Shown: positions 36,279-43,930 of the stretch, in pieces
How the letters are laid out: every line of letters starts with the position of its first letter
Numbering within the stretch: position 1 is the first letter of the stretch
DNA from: Rivularia sp. MS3
GTDB lineage: Bacteria; Cyanobacteriota; Cyanobacteriia; Cyanobacteriales; Nostocaceae
DNA: 64,000 bases
Reading direction: 5' to 3'
NCBI GenBank assembly: GCA_019192545.1
Contig: JAHCMI010000012.1
Span: 84,885 to 148,884 of the forward strand
Notes under the pieces: generated by a model
Seen by the model: only the letters and a program-made list of their open reading frames with translations
What the model was told of the DNA's origin: nothing
Databases searched by the model: none
Translations under genes and position numbers: made by a program

Positions 36279-36779
36279 ATGTTTGGCAGACCTCAACCAA
36301 TACAACCAGAACCCGGACAAGAATCAGTATGGGATTACCCTCGTCCCGCTGTATTACAAGATACCGATAAACATATTCAAATTGTTTTCAACGGCGAAAC
36401 CATCGCAGACACCAAACGAGCCAAGCGCGTTATCGAAACCAGTCATCCTCCCAGCTACTATATTCCTCCCGAAGATGTAAAAATGGAATATTTAATTCAA
36501 ACACCCCATTCGAGTTTTTGTGAATGGAAAGGGATTGCGAATTATTACACTATTAAAGTTGGCGATAAAGAAGCACAGAATGCAGCTTGGTTTTACACAA
36601 ATCCCACAGAAAAATTTGTACCTCTCAAAGATTATGTAACTTTTTACGCTCACCCAATGGATGCTTGTTATGTAGACGGTGAGAAAGCCGAACCACAACC
36701 GGGAAATTTTTACGGTGGTTGGATAACTAAAGATGTAGTCGGGCCATTTAAAGGAATTCCCGGTAGTTGGGGGTGGTAA
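36279..36779 (+). CDS. DUF427 protein
   Basis: 166 residues of the DUF427 family: WDYPRPAVLQDTDKHIQIVF, GETIADTKRAKRVIETSHPP, YYIPPEDV, THSSFCEWKG (here TPHSSFCEWKGIANYYT), AAWFYTNP, DYVTFYAHPMDACYVDGE, GGWITKDVVGPFKG. Family members are small beta proteins of unknown function, some with carbohydrate or redox links. Solitary. Upstream is CCCAATGCCCAATTCCCCAT-type repeat. Confidence 0.85.
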   Translation: MFGRPQPIQPEPGQESVWDYPRPAVLQDTDKHIQIVFNGETIADTKRAKRVIETSHPPSYYIPPEDVKMEYLIQTPHSSFCEWKGIANYYTIKVGDKEAQNAAWFYTNPTEKFVPLKDYVTFYAHPMDACYVDGEKAEPQPGNFYGGWITKDVVGPFKGIPGSWGW

Positions 36780-36782
36780 GAA

Positions 36783-36872
36783 AAGTTAGGAGTTAGGAGT
36801 TAGGAGTTAAGAGTTAGGAGTGAATTATAAATACTGATAACTGTTCACTGTTCACTGCTCACTGTTCACTGT
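36783..36872. repeat. Short tandem heptamer repeats
   Basis: AGTTAGGAGTTAGGAGTTA followed by ACTGTTCACTGTTCACTG units between the convergent DUF427 and HNH genes. Confidence 0.75.
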
Positions 36873-37142
36873 TCACTTCCTCTTCCCCCTCACCTGAACT
36901 TTCCTATCAGTCTTCTGCTTCTTCACCCATTTCAAAAACTTCTGCATCTGCGGCTCATCTTTAAGCAAATCGGCAGTATTTAACTCCTTTGCCAAACGGT
37001 TATTATCGTAAAGCGTATGAACTTGTTTGTGGCAAGCAGAGCAAATATTAATTCTGGGGCCATGTTTACCATTTTTATGTTTGGGAATCAGATGATGAAT
37101 CGTCAACTTTTCTAAATCCCGCTCGCATAATTCACAAATCAT
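36873..37142 (-). CDS. Small HNH endonuclease-like protein
   Basis: 89 residues from ATG 37142 (an alternative TTG lies at 37163). Motif layout: ICELCERD (CxxC), TIHHLIPKH (His-His), then ICSACHKQVH (CxxC-H and the last His), i.e. an HNH/McrA-like zinc-braced nuclease fold. Such short stand-alone HNH proteins are common in cyanobacteria and have no assigned job; nicking of DNA is possible. Preceded by TAACTCCTAACTCCTAACTT repeats. Confidence 0.82.
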   Translation of the reverse strand: MICELCERDLEKLTIHHLIPKHKNGKHGPRINICSACHKQVHTLYDNNRLAKELNTADLLKDEPQMQKFLKWVKKQKTDRKVQVRGKRK

Positions 37143-37250
37143 AATATTAAGGTTAAATGTCAAGGGTCAAAGGTTAAATAAAATTCTAATTAATAACTCA
37201 TAATTTCTAACTCCTAACTCCTAACTTCATCTTCTCCTATGCCCAAAAAT

Positions 37251-38246
37251 TCATTTTTCAAATATTAAATAAGTCCCCCCCAAGCCTTCTAAAATAGTTC
37301 GCGTATTGGCTGTCATCATCTTTTGATAAGTATCTGCTCCGCTTCCAGGTACGCCTAAGCTTTCTGTAAAAAGCTGCCTCTGGGATATATTTACCCGTGC
37401 TTCTTTAGCTACGGATTTGATTAATTCAGGGCTGATTGTAGGCTGTGCAAATATTGTAGGTACTTGGGTTTTTCCTAAAGATTTAGCTAGTAATTTAACT
37501 TTAGTATCTGATGTTTGCTCTCTAGGACTAATAAATCTTAGGGTTCCCGCTAATTTCAAACCATAAGCACGAACATAGTAAGCCATCTCATCATGAGTTG
37601 TGACTAAAGTGCGTTTCTTCGGAGGAATACTTTCAATTCTAGTTTTTATCCAACTGTCTAATTCTGAAAGTTGCTTCTTTATTTTTTTAGTATTACTTTG
37701 ATATAGATTAGCATTTTCTGGTATTTCTCTGGCTAAATTAATACTAATTACATCTACCATTTTGGCAGCATTTTTAGCATTATGCCATACATAAGGGTCG
37801 GCGACTTTTTTACCATTTCTAGTTATCATTAATGGTGTAGGTACGGCTATTTTAGCCACGGGAAGCTTTGGTGCTTTATTTTTACTTGAAATAATAAATT
37901 TTTCTAATCTCGGTTCTAAGTTATAGCCGTTAAAAATAATTAATTTAGCTTGATTTATTGCCTGTTGGTCTGCTGGTGTTGGCTGATAGACTTTAGGATT
38001 TATTGATGGAGAAGTTAAACAGTTAAGATTAATTGTTTTTCCTGCAATTTGTTTTGTTAAGTCGCATAAAACACTTGTTGTTGCAACTACTAAGGGTAAA
38101 TTTTTCTTAATGGTAGTAGTAGTTACAGTTGTTGTATAAGAGGAAGTTCTGTTGGAATTATTAGAATTATTACAGCCATAAATTGATACAGTAATTAAGA
38201 CAAATATAATACGCAAAGCTTTGTGTAAAGGTAGTTTTTCTAACAT
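37251..38246 (-). CDS. ZnuA-like metal ABC transporter substrate-binding lipoprotein with altered ligands
   Basis: 331 residues from ATG 38246. Lipoprotein signal with VSIYGC (Cys25), Thr-rich linker, then cluster A-I binding protein: VVATTSVLCDLTKQIAG, LIIFNGYNLEPRLEKFI, LVTTHDEMAYYVRAYGL, ESLGVPGSGADTYQKMM. In ZnuA/MntC relatives the first two ligands are His in DPHxYEP and DPHxW. Here these read NPKVYQP (Lys85) and DPYVW (Tyr152, with His155 three residues on), while His218 and Asp305 are kept. No permease or ATPase gene adjoins. A Fur/Zur-like palindrome lies 59 nt upstream. Confidence 0.82.
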   Translation of the reverse strand: MLEKLPLHKALRIIFVLITVSIYGCNNSNNSNRTSSYTTTVTTTTIKKNLPLVVATTSVLCDLTKQIAGKTINLNCLTSPSINPKVYQPTPADQQAINQAKLIIFNGYNLEPRLEKFIISSKNKAPKLPVAKIAVPTPLMITRNGKKVADPYVWHNAKNAAKMVDVISINLAREIPENANLYQSNTKKIKKQLSELDSWIKTRIESIPPKKRTLVTTHDEMAYYVRAYGLKLAGTLRFISPREQTSDTKVKLLAKSLGKTQVPTIFAQPTISPELIKSVAKEARVNISQRQLFTESLGVPGSGADTYQKMMTANTRTILEGLGGTYLIFEK

Positions 38247-38304
38247 ATGCCTATAATTAATATTTGTTTGAATTTGTCGCATAAAAGTTGTTTATTTCAA
38301 TCAG

Positions 38305-38317
38305 AATGATTATCATT
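38305..38317. promoter_or_regulatory. Fur/Zur-like operator
   Basis: AATGATTATCATT is a perfect 6-1-6 palindrome and matches the core of Fur-family boxes (GATAATGATTATC type). It lies 59 nt before the metal-binding lipoprotein start and 41 nt before the ATPase start, so it could control both. Confidence 0.65.
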
Positions 38318-38357
38318 GTCACTGAGACAAATATTTGATTAGCATCAAGATATTGTA

Positions 38358-39308
38358 ATGACTATAAATACAATTAATGCATCTTCAGATTGTGAACTTG
38401 TCATAGCTTTGATGGGTAAAGGCGGAACTGGTAAAACTTTTACTTCACTTGGTTTAATTCAGGCTTTGAGAAAGTTGGATAAAGCAATGATTGTAGCGGA
38501 TGCCGATACTAACAGATCGCTTTCGCGCTATCTTACTGCCCACTATTTGGCATATGGGGAGGAGGAGCTAAAGCAACTTCCCTTGATGACTCAAGCAGAA
38601 AAGGATTTTTACGAATTCCAGCAACTTGATTCAGAAAAAACCTATCGAGAATTTTACGGTACTCCATTCAACCAAGTTAAGAAATTTTCAGTTGAAACAC
38701 CGGACTTTTTTACCCAAAAGTACATCACAAATCTCGACGAAAAGCTTGCGTTGATGTCTGTGGGAACCAGCGCTATGCGTATAGAAGAACTTTATTCTAC
38801 CCGTTGTTCCCATGCAACGTTAAATCCGTTAAAAGCTTGGTTGGCTTTATCTACAAATGGAATTGTAGTTCTTGACTGCGGTGGTGGTGAAGATTCCGGT
38901 AGATTTGGTTTGCCTATTGGCGCGAATGTAGTGGTGGTAGTGGTAGAAGCAACTCCCGACGCGATCGCGATTTCCGAAGATATTCGAGCTATTGATGAAG
39001 AATTGGGAATTCCCGTAGTTTACGTTTTGAATAAATGTCTCAATCAGTTTCCCGAGGTTGAAGCTTTTGAAGCGGAACATCAGGATACCATTGTGGGTAA
39101 AATTCCTTTTATGCCTACAATTTATGGAAAAAATCCTTTGGAAGTGTTTGAGGAAATTGAACCTATATTTACTCCAATACTGGAGAAAATTCTCGCTCAG
39201 AAATTAAGTACTCCTCAGCAAAGATGGCAAAGAGTACTCAGATGGCAAGAAAGATTGCAGCAGCAACGAGAAACTAGCAAAAGTCAACCCTTTAGTTTCA
39301 TTTCTTAA
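38358..39308 (+). CDS. CooC/ParA-like P-loop ATPase
   Basis: 316 residues. Deviant Walker A at about 15-24 (MGKGGTGKTF, starting with the signature Lys), AMIVADADTNRSL, Walker B-like GIVVLDCGGGED, and VVVVVVEATPDAIAISEDIR followed by VVYVLNKC. This is the SIMIBI class; the single-domain form resembles CooC and MinD/ParA-like maturation factors that load metal into enzymes. A His/Cys-rich metal site is not obvious (Cys pairs are few). Divergent from the metal-binding lipoprotein across the Fur/Zur-like box, which supports a metal link. Client enzyme unknown. Confidence 0.78.
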   Translation: MTINTINASSDCELVIALMGKGGTGKTFTSLGLIQALRKLDKAMIVADADTNRSLSRYLTAHYLAYGEEELKQLPLMTQAEKDFYEFQQLDSEKTYREFYGTPFNQVKKFSVETPDFFTQKYITNLDEKLALMSVGTSAMRIEELYSTRCSHATLNPLKAWLALSTNGIVVLDCGGGEDSGRFGLPIGANVVVVVVEATPDAIAISEDIRAIDEELGIPVVYVLNKCLNQFPEVEAFEAEHQDTIVGKIPFMPTIYGKNPLEVFEEIEPIFTPILEKILAQKLSTPQQRWQRVLRWQERLQQQRETSKSQPFSFIS

Positions 39309-39403
39309 TTATTTAAAAGGAGTAGTGAGTAAAAGGGATGAGAAAAATTTTTCTAATTTATTATCTCTCACCTTTGACCTTTAACCTTTAACCCAATACC
39401 CAT

Positions 39404-41563
39404 TTACAAATTCCCAAACTTCGGACTCCACCATCCTTTAGCTGTGTTAAAGTAAACGGCTTCCTTGTGTTTTTTATCTTGTCGTGCTTTAGAATCCGAA
39501 CACCGTAACATAGTTTTCTTTTGCCCCTCTTTCGTGTAACCGTATTCTTCTAGTGGTTTTTTACATACGGGGCAGGGATACTTAGTAACTTTTGCCGGAG
39601 GTTTCTTAGCTACAGGGGTTTTATCATCTTTTGAACGTGGAGGCTGCCAAGTTTTGTTGTAATCGCTCCAAAATAAGACTACGTTTTCACAACCGCTGAC
39701 GCATTTAAGAAAATATTTCTTTTTAACTTTGCTGCTCTTAATTTTTGCTAAATGGTTATTGCATTGGGGGCAGCGAGTTCTGGATTTATCATATTTTCGT
39801 TGAGTTGCAGAAAAATTCTTGTTTCCATTCGACGCAGCAACAGGTACAGTTTTTGCTTTTACTAAAGCTGGTGCAAAATAATCTTGATTCCAGTTTGTGA
39901 GATATTTCTGCCAAGGTTGCTTTCCCGAAGCAATACTATCGAGGGCATCTTCCATTTGGGCGGTAAATTCTGTTTTTAATAAATCTGGTAAAGCCTTCTG
40001 TAAAAAATCATCTACCTCTAGTCCTAAATTTGTAGGCTGCAAATTAGACTTTGTCAACTGCACGTAGCCGCGTTTCTTTAAAGTCGCAATTGTAGGAGAA
40101 TAAGTACTAGGACGACCAATTCCTTTACGCTCCATTAACTGAACTAACTTCGGTTCGCTGTATCTTGGTGGTGGTTGAGTTTGTTTCTTCTCATGTCCGG
40201 CATTTTCTAAAGTTAATATTTGCCCTTGCTCTAGGTTGGGTAACAGCGTATCTTTACTTAAATTTGCCCAGTATTTTGCATAGCCCAGAAACTCTACAAC
40301 CTGTCCCCTAGCCTGCCAAAGTATTTCACCCGATTTAATAATTACCAAAGTTTTACGAAGTTGAGCCGCACGACACTGAGAAGCAACCGCTCTTTTCCAT
40401 ATCAATACATATAGATTAAATTCGTCTGGAGAAAGTTCAACTCGCAACTCTACTGAAGGACGAAATACATTAGTCGGACGAATCGCTTCGTGAGCTTCCT
40501 GAGCAGTTTTTTTACTGCGATGTCTTGCCGTTTTATTCGGTAAATTCTGCGGATCGTTTTGCTCCAACCATTTACGCACGCTAGCGCAAAACTCTGGACT
40601 CAACATTACCGAATCCGTTCGCATATAGGTAATTAAACCAGCTTCATACAGCTTTTGTGCTAAGAGCATGGTTTTTTCCGGCGCAAATTTTAATCTAGAA
40701 CCAGCTGCTTGCTGCAATGTAGAAGTAATAAAAGGTGGTGGTGGTTGACGACTGGCAATTTTTCCTTCGTATTGGATAATTTGATGGGGATGATTTCGAG
40801 CTTCTCTCACCAAACGTTCCGCTTCAGCTTCCGAAAGCACCCGAGTAGATTCGGCTTTTTCCGACTTCTTAAATACCGTGTCATCATTTTCTTGATTATC
40901 TTGCTGTACTGTATCGGGAGCGGAATTCACCATTCCCTTATAAAAAGCGCGGAACCCTTCCACATAATCTACCCAAACGCTCCAATAATCTTGCGGTACA
41001 AAAGTGAGGATCTCTCTCTCTCGCTGACATATTAAATGTAGAGTTGCACTTTGAACTCTGCCGACACTCTTTGCACCATTATTCAAAGCCCAAACTAACG
41101 GACTTCCTTTATAACCAACTAATTTATCCAAACAATCTCGACACAATCCAGCACCAACCAAATTAGCATCAAGCCTTCTGGGTTTAGCAACAGCAGCCCG
41201 CACCGCAGCCTCCGTAATTTCGGTGTAAACAACCCGTTTTGGTTCCTTTAACCCCAAAGCCTCCTTGAGATGCCAAGCAATCGTTTCCCCTTCTCGATCG
41301 GGATCTGTAGCTAAAACCACTTCCTGAACTTGTTTAGCCGCAGTTCTTAACTTACTAATAGTCTCCTTCGCTTGCTGACTGCGCGGAATGTAACGACACC
41401 GCACGTTAGCCCCATCCATAATAAAACCCAGAGAATCTTCACCTTCATTGCTGAGTTCTCGGATGTGCCCGCAACTAGCACGAACCATCCAATCACTTCC
41501 TAAGATTTTACTCAGCTTTTTAACTTTACCGGGAGATTCTACTATCAGCAGGCGTTTGGGCAT
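39404..41563 (-). CDS. topA: Type IA DNA topoisomerase (topoisomerase I, short form)
   Basis: 719 residues. TOPRIM domain LLIVESPGKVKKL ... LATDPDREGETIAWHL holds the metal Asp/Glu set; catalytic Tyr313 lies in LITYMRTDSVML; SVGRVQSATLHLI is conserved. The C-terminus has zinc ribbons CPQCNNHLAKI ... CVSGC and CPVCKKPLEEY. It relaxes negative supercoils. It is shorter than the usual cyanobacterial enzyme, and the normally Arg-rich helix before LDKLVGY reads GLCRDC rather than QQARR, so it may be a secondary topoisomerase. Monocistronic. Confidence 0.9.
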   Translation of the reverse strand: MPKRLLIVESPGKVKKLSKILGSDWMVRASCGHIRELSNEGEDSLGFIMDGANVRCRYIPRSQQAKETISKLRTAAKQVQEVVLATDPDREGETIAWHLKEALGLKEPKRVVYTEITEAAVRAAVAKPRRLDANLVGAGLCRDCLDKLVGYKGSPLVWALNNGAKSVGRVQSATLHLICQREREILTFVPQDYWSVWVDYVEGFRAFYKGMVNSAPDTVQQDNQENDDTVFKKSEKAESTRVLSEAEAERLVREARNHPHQIIQYEGKIASRQPPPPFITSTLQQAAGSRLKFAPEKTMLLAQKLYEAGLITYMRTDSVMLSPEFCASVRKWLEQNDPQNLPNKTARHRSKKTAQEAHEAIRPTNVFRPSVELRVELSPDEFNLYVLIWKRAVASQCRAAQLRKTLVIIKSGEILWQARGQVVEFLGYAKYWANLSKDTLLPNLEQGQILTLENAGHEKKQTQPPPRYSEPKLVQLMERKGIGRPSTYSPTIATLKKRGYVQLTKSNLQPTNLGLEVDDFLQKALPDLLKTEFTAQMEDALDSIASGKQPWQKYLTNWNQDYFAPALVKAKTVPVAASNGNKNFSATQRKYDKSRTRCPQCNNHLAKIKSSKVKKKYFLKCVSGCENVVLFWSDYNKTWQPPRSKDDKTPVAKKPPAKVTKYPCPVCKKPLEEYGYTKEGQKKTMLRCSDSKARQDKKHKEAVYFNTAKGWWSPKFGNL

Positions 41564-42114
41564 GACACTAATAGATTGATATGCAACTTAAAAAAGACTT
41601 ATTAATTCAATATGACATTTTTAGTACATTTTTAGTACAGTTGTTTTTAAAATTATTCTCTCAATTAAAAAAATTAACAAATATCTATCTATTGGCAATT
41701 AGTAATTAGTGATTATCAACTTCTAACTCATAACTCCTAACTCATAATTATTAGTATTGCTGTACCTACGGTTGATTAAAAGAAAGTGAATATCATTAGA
41801 ATCAGCAAGCATTTGAATAAGAAATGTTAAGCAAACTAAATACATCTCTTCTGTCGAAAGTATTAATTATTAGGTTTGAACTCAGCCGTATGCCTTTTGA
41901 TAGATGATTAAAACCGGTTGAATAGATAATTCACAAATAAACAGCAATACATAATGACGAAATATTAACTGTAAAGTTTGTTAAATAAATGCTCATTTTC
42001 GCATCTAACTTATATATACTTGATTTCTATGAATGTTGAATATGTTGATCCCGGTGGGATTTAATAAATAATCGTTGGTTTTCAAACTATATATTGTACT
42101 TTGGAGGAAAAATA
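41564..42114. other. Intergenic region
   Basis: AT-rich divergent spacer with CTAACTCATAACTCCTAACT repeats near 41725. No gene seen. The strong GGAGGA ribosome site of the next gene lies at its end. Confidence 0.5.
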
Positions 42115-42492
42115 ATGGCTTTGTCACAAACTACCGATATGGGAAAAACTTACTCTTTATTAATGATAAAAAGCTTTTTAATATGGACTTTTACACTGGC
42201 AGTATGCTTGCTGGTTGTCGGTTTTCCTTTAGTGGTTTTAATGGCTACGGTTGGATGTTTGCTTTCAATTGTTCTGCAATCTGTAATGCCCGCTAGCGCA
42301 GTTTTAGTAGTGGCCGGTGGCTTGATTATGTTTAACGTAATGGCAGTAGTAGTAGCTGCTGGCGTATTGACACTTCGAGGCGTTCACCCTACAGAAATTA
42401 AATGGTTAAGCTGGTTGCATGGAGAAGAAGAAGAGTTGAATGCAACTGTTTATGCAGCTTGTCCTTTGACTTGCGAAGTTGAATCTTTGTAA
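42115..42492 (+). CDS. Small multi-pass membrane protein of unknown function
   Basis: 125 residues from ATG 42115, preceded by GGAGGAAAAATA. About three hydrophobic helices lie between residues 18 and 88 (IWTFTLAVCLLVVGFPLVVL, SAVLVVAGGLIMFNVMAVVV). The C-terminus (HPTEIKWLSWLHGEEEELNA ... CPLTCEVESL) is acidic with two Cys. No family is recognised. A strong terminator follows at 42556. Confidence 0.7.
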   Translation: MALSQTTDMGKTYSLLMIKSFLIWTFTLAVCLLVVGFPLVVLMATVGCLLSIVLQSVMPASAVLVVAGGLIMFNVMAVVVAAGVLTLRGVHPTEIKWLSWLHGEEEELNATVYAACPLTCEVESL

Positions 42493-42555
42493 TTTGAGAC
42501 ATTTGTGATATCCGATTATAGCCATCATTGTTAAATTCGACAAACAGTGCAACTG

Positions 42556-42576
42556 CCCGGTTAAACCGGGTTTTTT
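42556..42576 (+). terminator. Rho-independent terminator
   Basis: CCCGG-TTAAA-CCGGG followed by six T; 64 nt after the small membrane protein gene. Confidence 0.8.
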
Positions 42577-42785
42577 CATTTTTATAGGGAATTGGGTATG
42601 GGGCATAGCGCATGAAGCATGGTGCAAGCGAAAAGTTCCAGTTAACAGTGCTTAGGAGTTAGCAATTAGCCATTACCGATTACCAATTACCAATTCTCAT
42701 CTTTTTGAATTGTGACAATCTACTATTGACGAATCATGCTTTGGTAATGACTATTGACTATTAAAAGCGTGAATTATGACTAATT

Positions 42786-43898
42786 ATGAAGCGAGTTTGT
42801 ATTATCTTAGGTACTCGTCCCGAAGCGATCAAGCTGGCTCCGGTGATTCAAACTTTTCAAGCTTGTGAAAGCTTGGAAACTCAGGTAATTTTAACCGGAC
42901 AGCATCGCGAAATGGTTGAGCAGGTGATGGGATTGTTCAATTTAAAAGCTTCTCGCGATTTAGAGATTATGCAGCCAAAACAATCTCTGAACGATATTAC
43001 TTGCCGTAGCTTGCGCGGGTTGCAAAAGTTATTCGAGGAAAATGAACCGAATTTAGTTTTGGCACAGGGAGATACAACAACAGCTTTTGCGGCTGCATTA
43101 GCAGCTTTTTATAAGAAAATTCCTATTGGTCATGTGGAAGCAGGGTTAAGAACTGATAACATATATAATCCTTATCCGGAAGAAGCCAATCGAAGATTAA
43201 TTTCTCAAATTGCTCAATTGCATTTTGCGCCGACACCTCTAGCTGAAGAAAATTTACAGCGTTCTGGGGTGTTAGGGGAAGTTCACATAACGGGTAATAC
43301 GGTGATTGATGCGCTGTTGAATGTAGCTAAAAGTCAACCTCCCTGTAACGTACCCGGTTTGGAATGGAATAACTATCGAGTTATTTTAGCTACCGTTCAC
43401 CGGCGAGAGAATTGGGGAGAACCCCTCGAAAGTATTGGTCATAGCTTTTTACAAATATTAGATAAATTTCCCGATACAGCATTATTGCTACCATTACACC
43501 GCAACCCTACTGTTAGAGAGCCGTTACAAGCAATGTTAGGGAATCATCCTAGAATCTTCTTAACAGAACCATTAGACTACGCTCAATTGGTCGGAGCCAT
43601 AATGCGATCGCACTTATTGCTTACAGATTCGGGGGGGTTACAAGAAGAAGCTCCCAGTTTAGGAAAACCAGTATTAGTACTTAGAGAAACCACTGAAAGA
43701 CCGGAAGCAGTAAGCGCCGGTACGGCAAAGCTTGTAGGAACCGATACCCAGACAATTGTTGCTAGTGCTGCACAGCTATTAAGTAACCCAGCAGCTTACG
43801 AAACAATGGCAAATGCAATTAATCCCTTCGGTGATGGAAAAGCTTCCGAGAGAATTTTGCAAATTGTGCAGAATTATTTGAGAGTTAGGAGTTACTAA
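42786..43898 (+). CDS. wecB: UDP-N-acetylglucosamine 2-epimerase (non-hydrolysing)
   Basis: 370 residues, full length. Seen: CIILGTRPEAIKLAPVIQTF (N-terminal Rossmann loop), TGQHREMVEQVM, VLAQGDTTTAFAAALAAF, GHVEAGLRT, PYPEEANRRLIS, ATVHRRENWG and LLTDSGGLQEEAPSLGKPVL (UDP binding). It interconverts UDP-GlcNAc and UDP-ManNAc, feeding exopolysaccharide or cell-wall glycan synthesis. No other glycan gene adjoins; convergent with the giant kinase gene 32 nt away. Confidence 0.95.
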   Translation: MKRVCIILGTRPEAIKLAPVIQTFQACESLETQVILTGQHREMVEQVMGLFNLKASRDLEIMQPKQSLNDITCRSLRGLQKLFEENEPNLVLAQGDTTTAFAAALAAFYKKIPIGHVEAGLRTDNIYNPYPEEANRRLISQIAQLHFAPTPLAEENLQRSGVLGEVHITGNTVIDALLNVAKSQPPCNVPGLEWNNYRVILATVHRRENWGEPLESIGHSFLQILDKFPDTALLLPLHRNPTVREPLQAMLGNHPRIFLTEPLDYAQLVGAIMRSHLLLTDSGGLQEEAPSLGKPVLVLRETTERPEAVSAGTAKLVGTDTQTIVASAAQLLSNPAAYETMANAINPFGDGKASERILQIVQNYLRVRSY

Positions 43899-43930
43899 TT
43901 GATAATTGTTCACTGCTAAGTGTTAACTGT

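Noticed and set aside
36873..37142. Homing endonuclease of an intron or a restriction system
   Set aside because: No intron structure, methyltransferase or partner gene is near; it is a stand-alone HNH protein.
37251..38246. Ordinary zinc importer component
   Set aside because: Two canonical His ligands are replaced and no permease or importer ATPase adjoins, so a plain ZnuA label would mislead.
40709..41035. 108-codon plus-strand frame inside topA
   Set aside because: It is antisense to the conserved topoisomerase sequence and has no recognisable domain.
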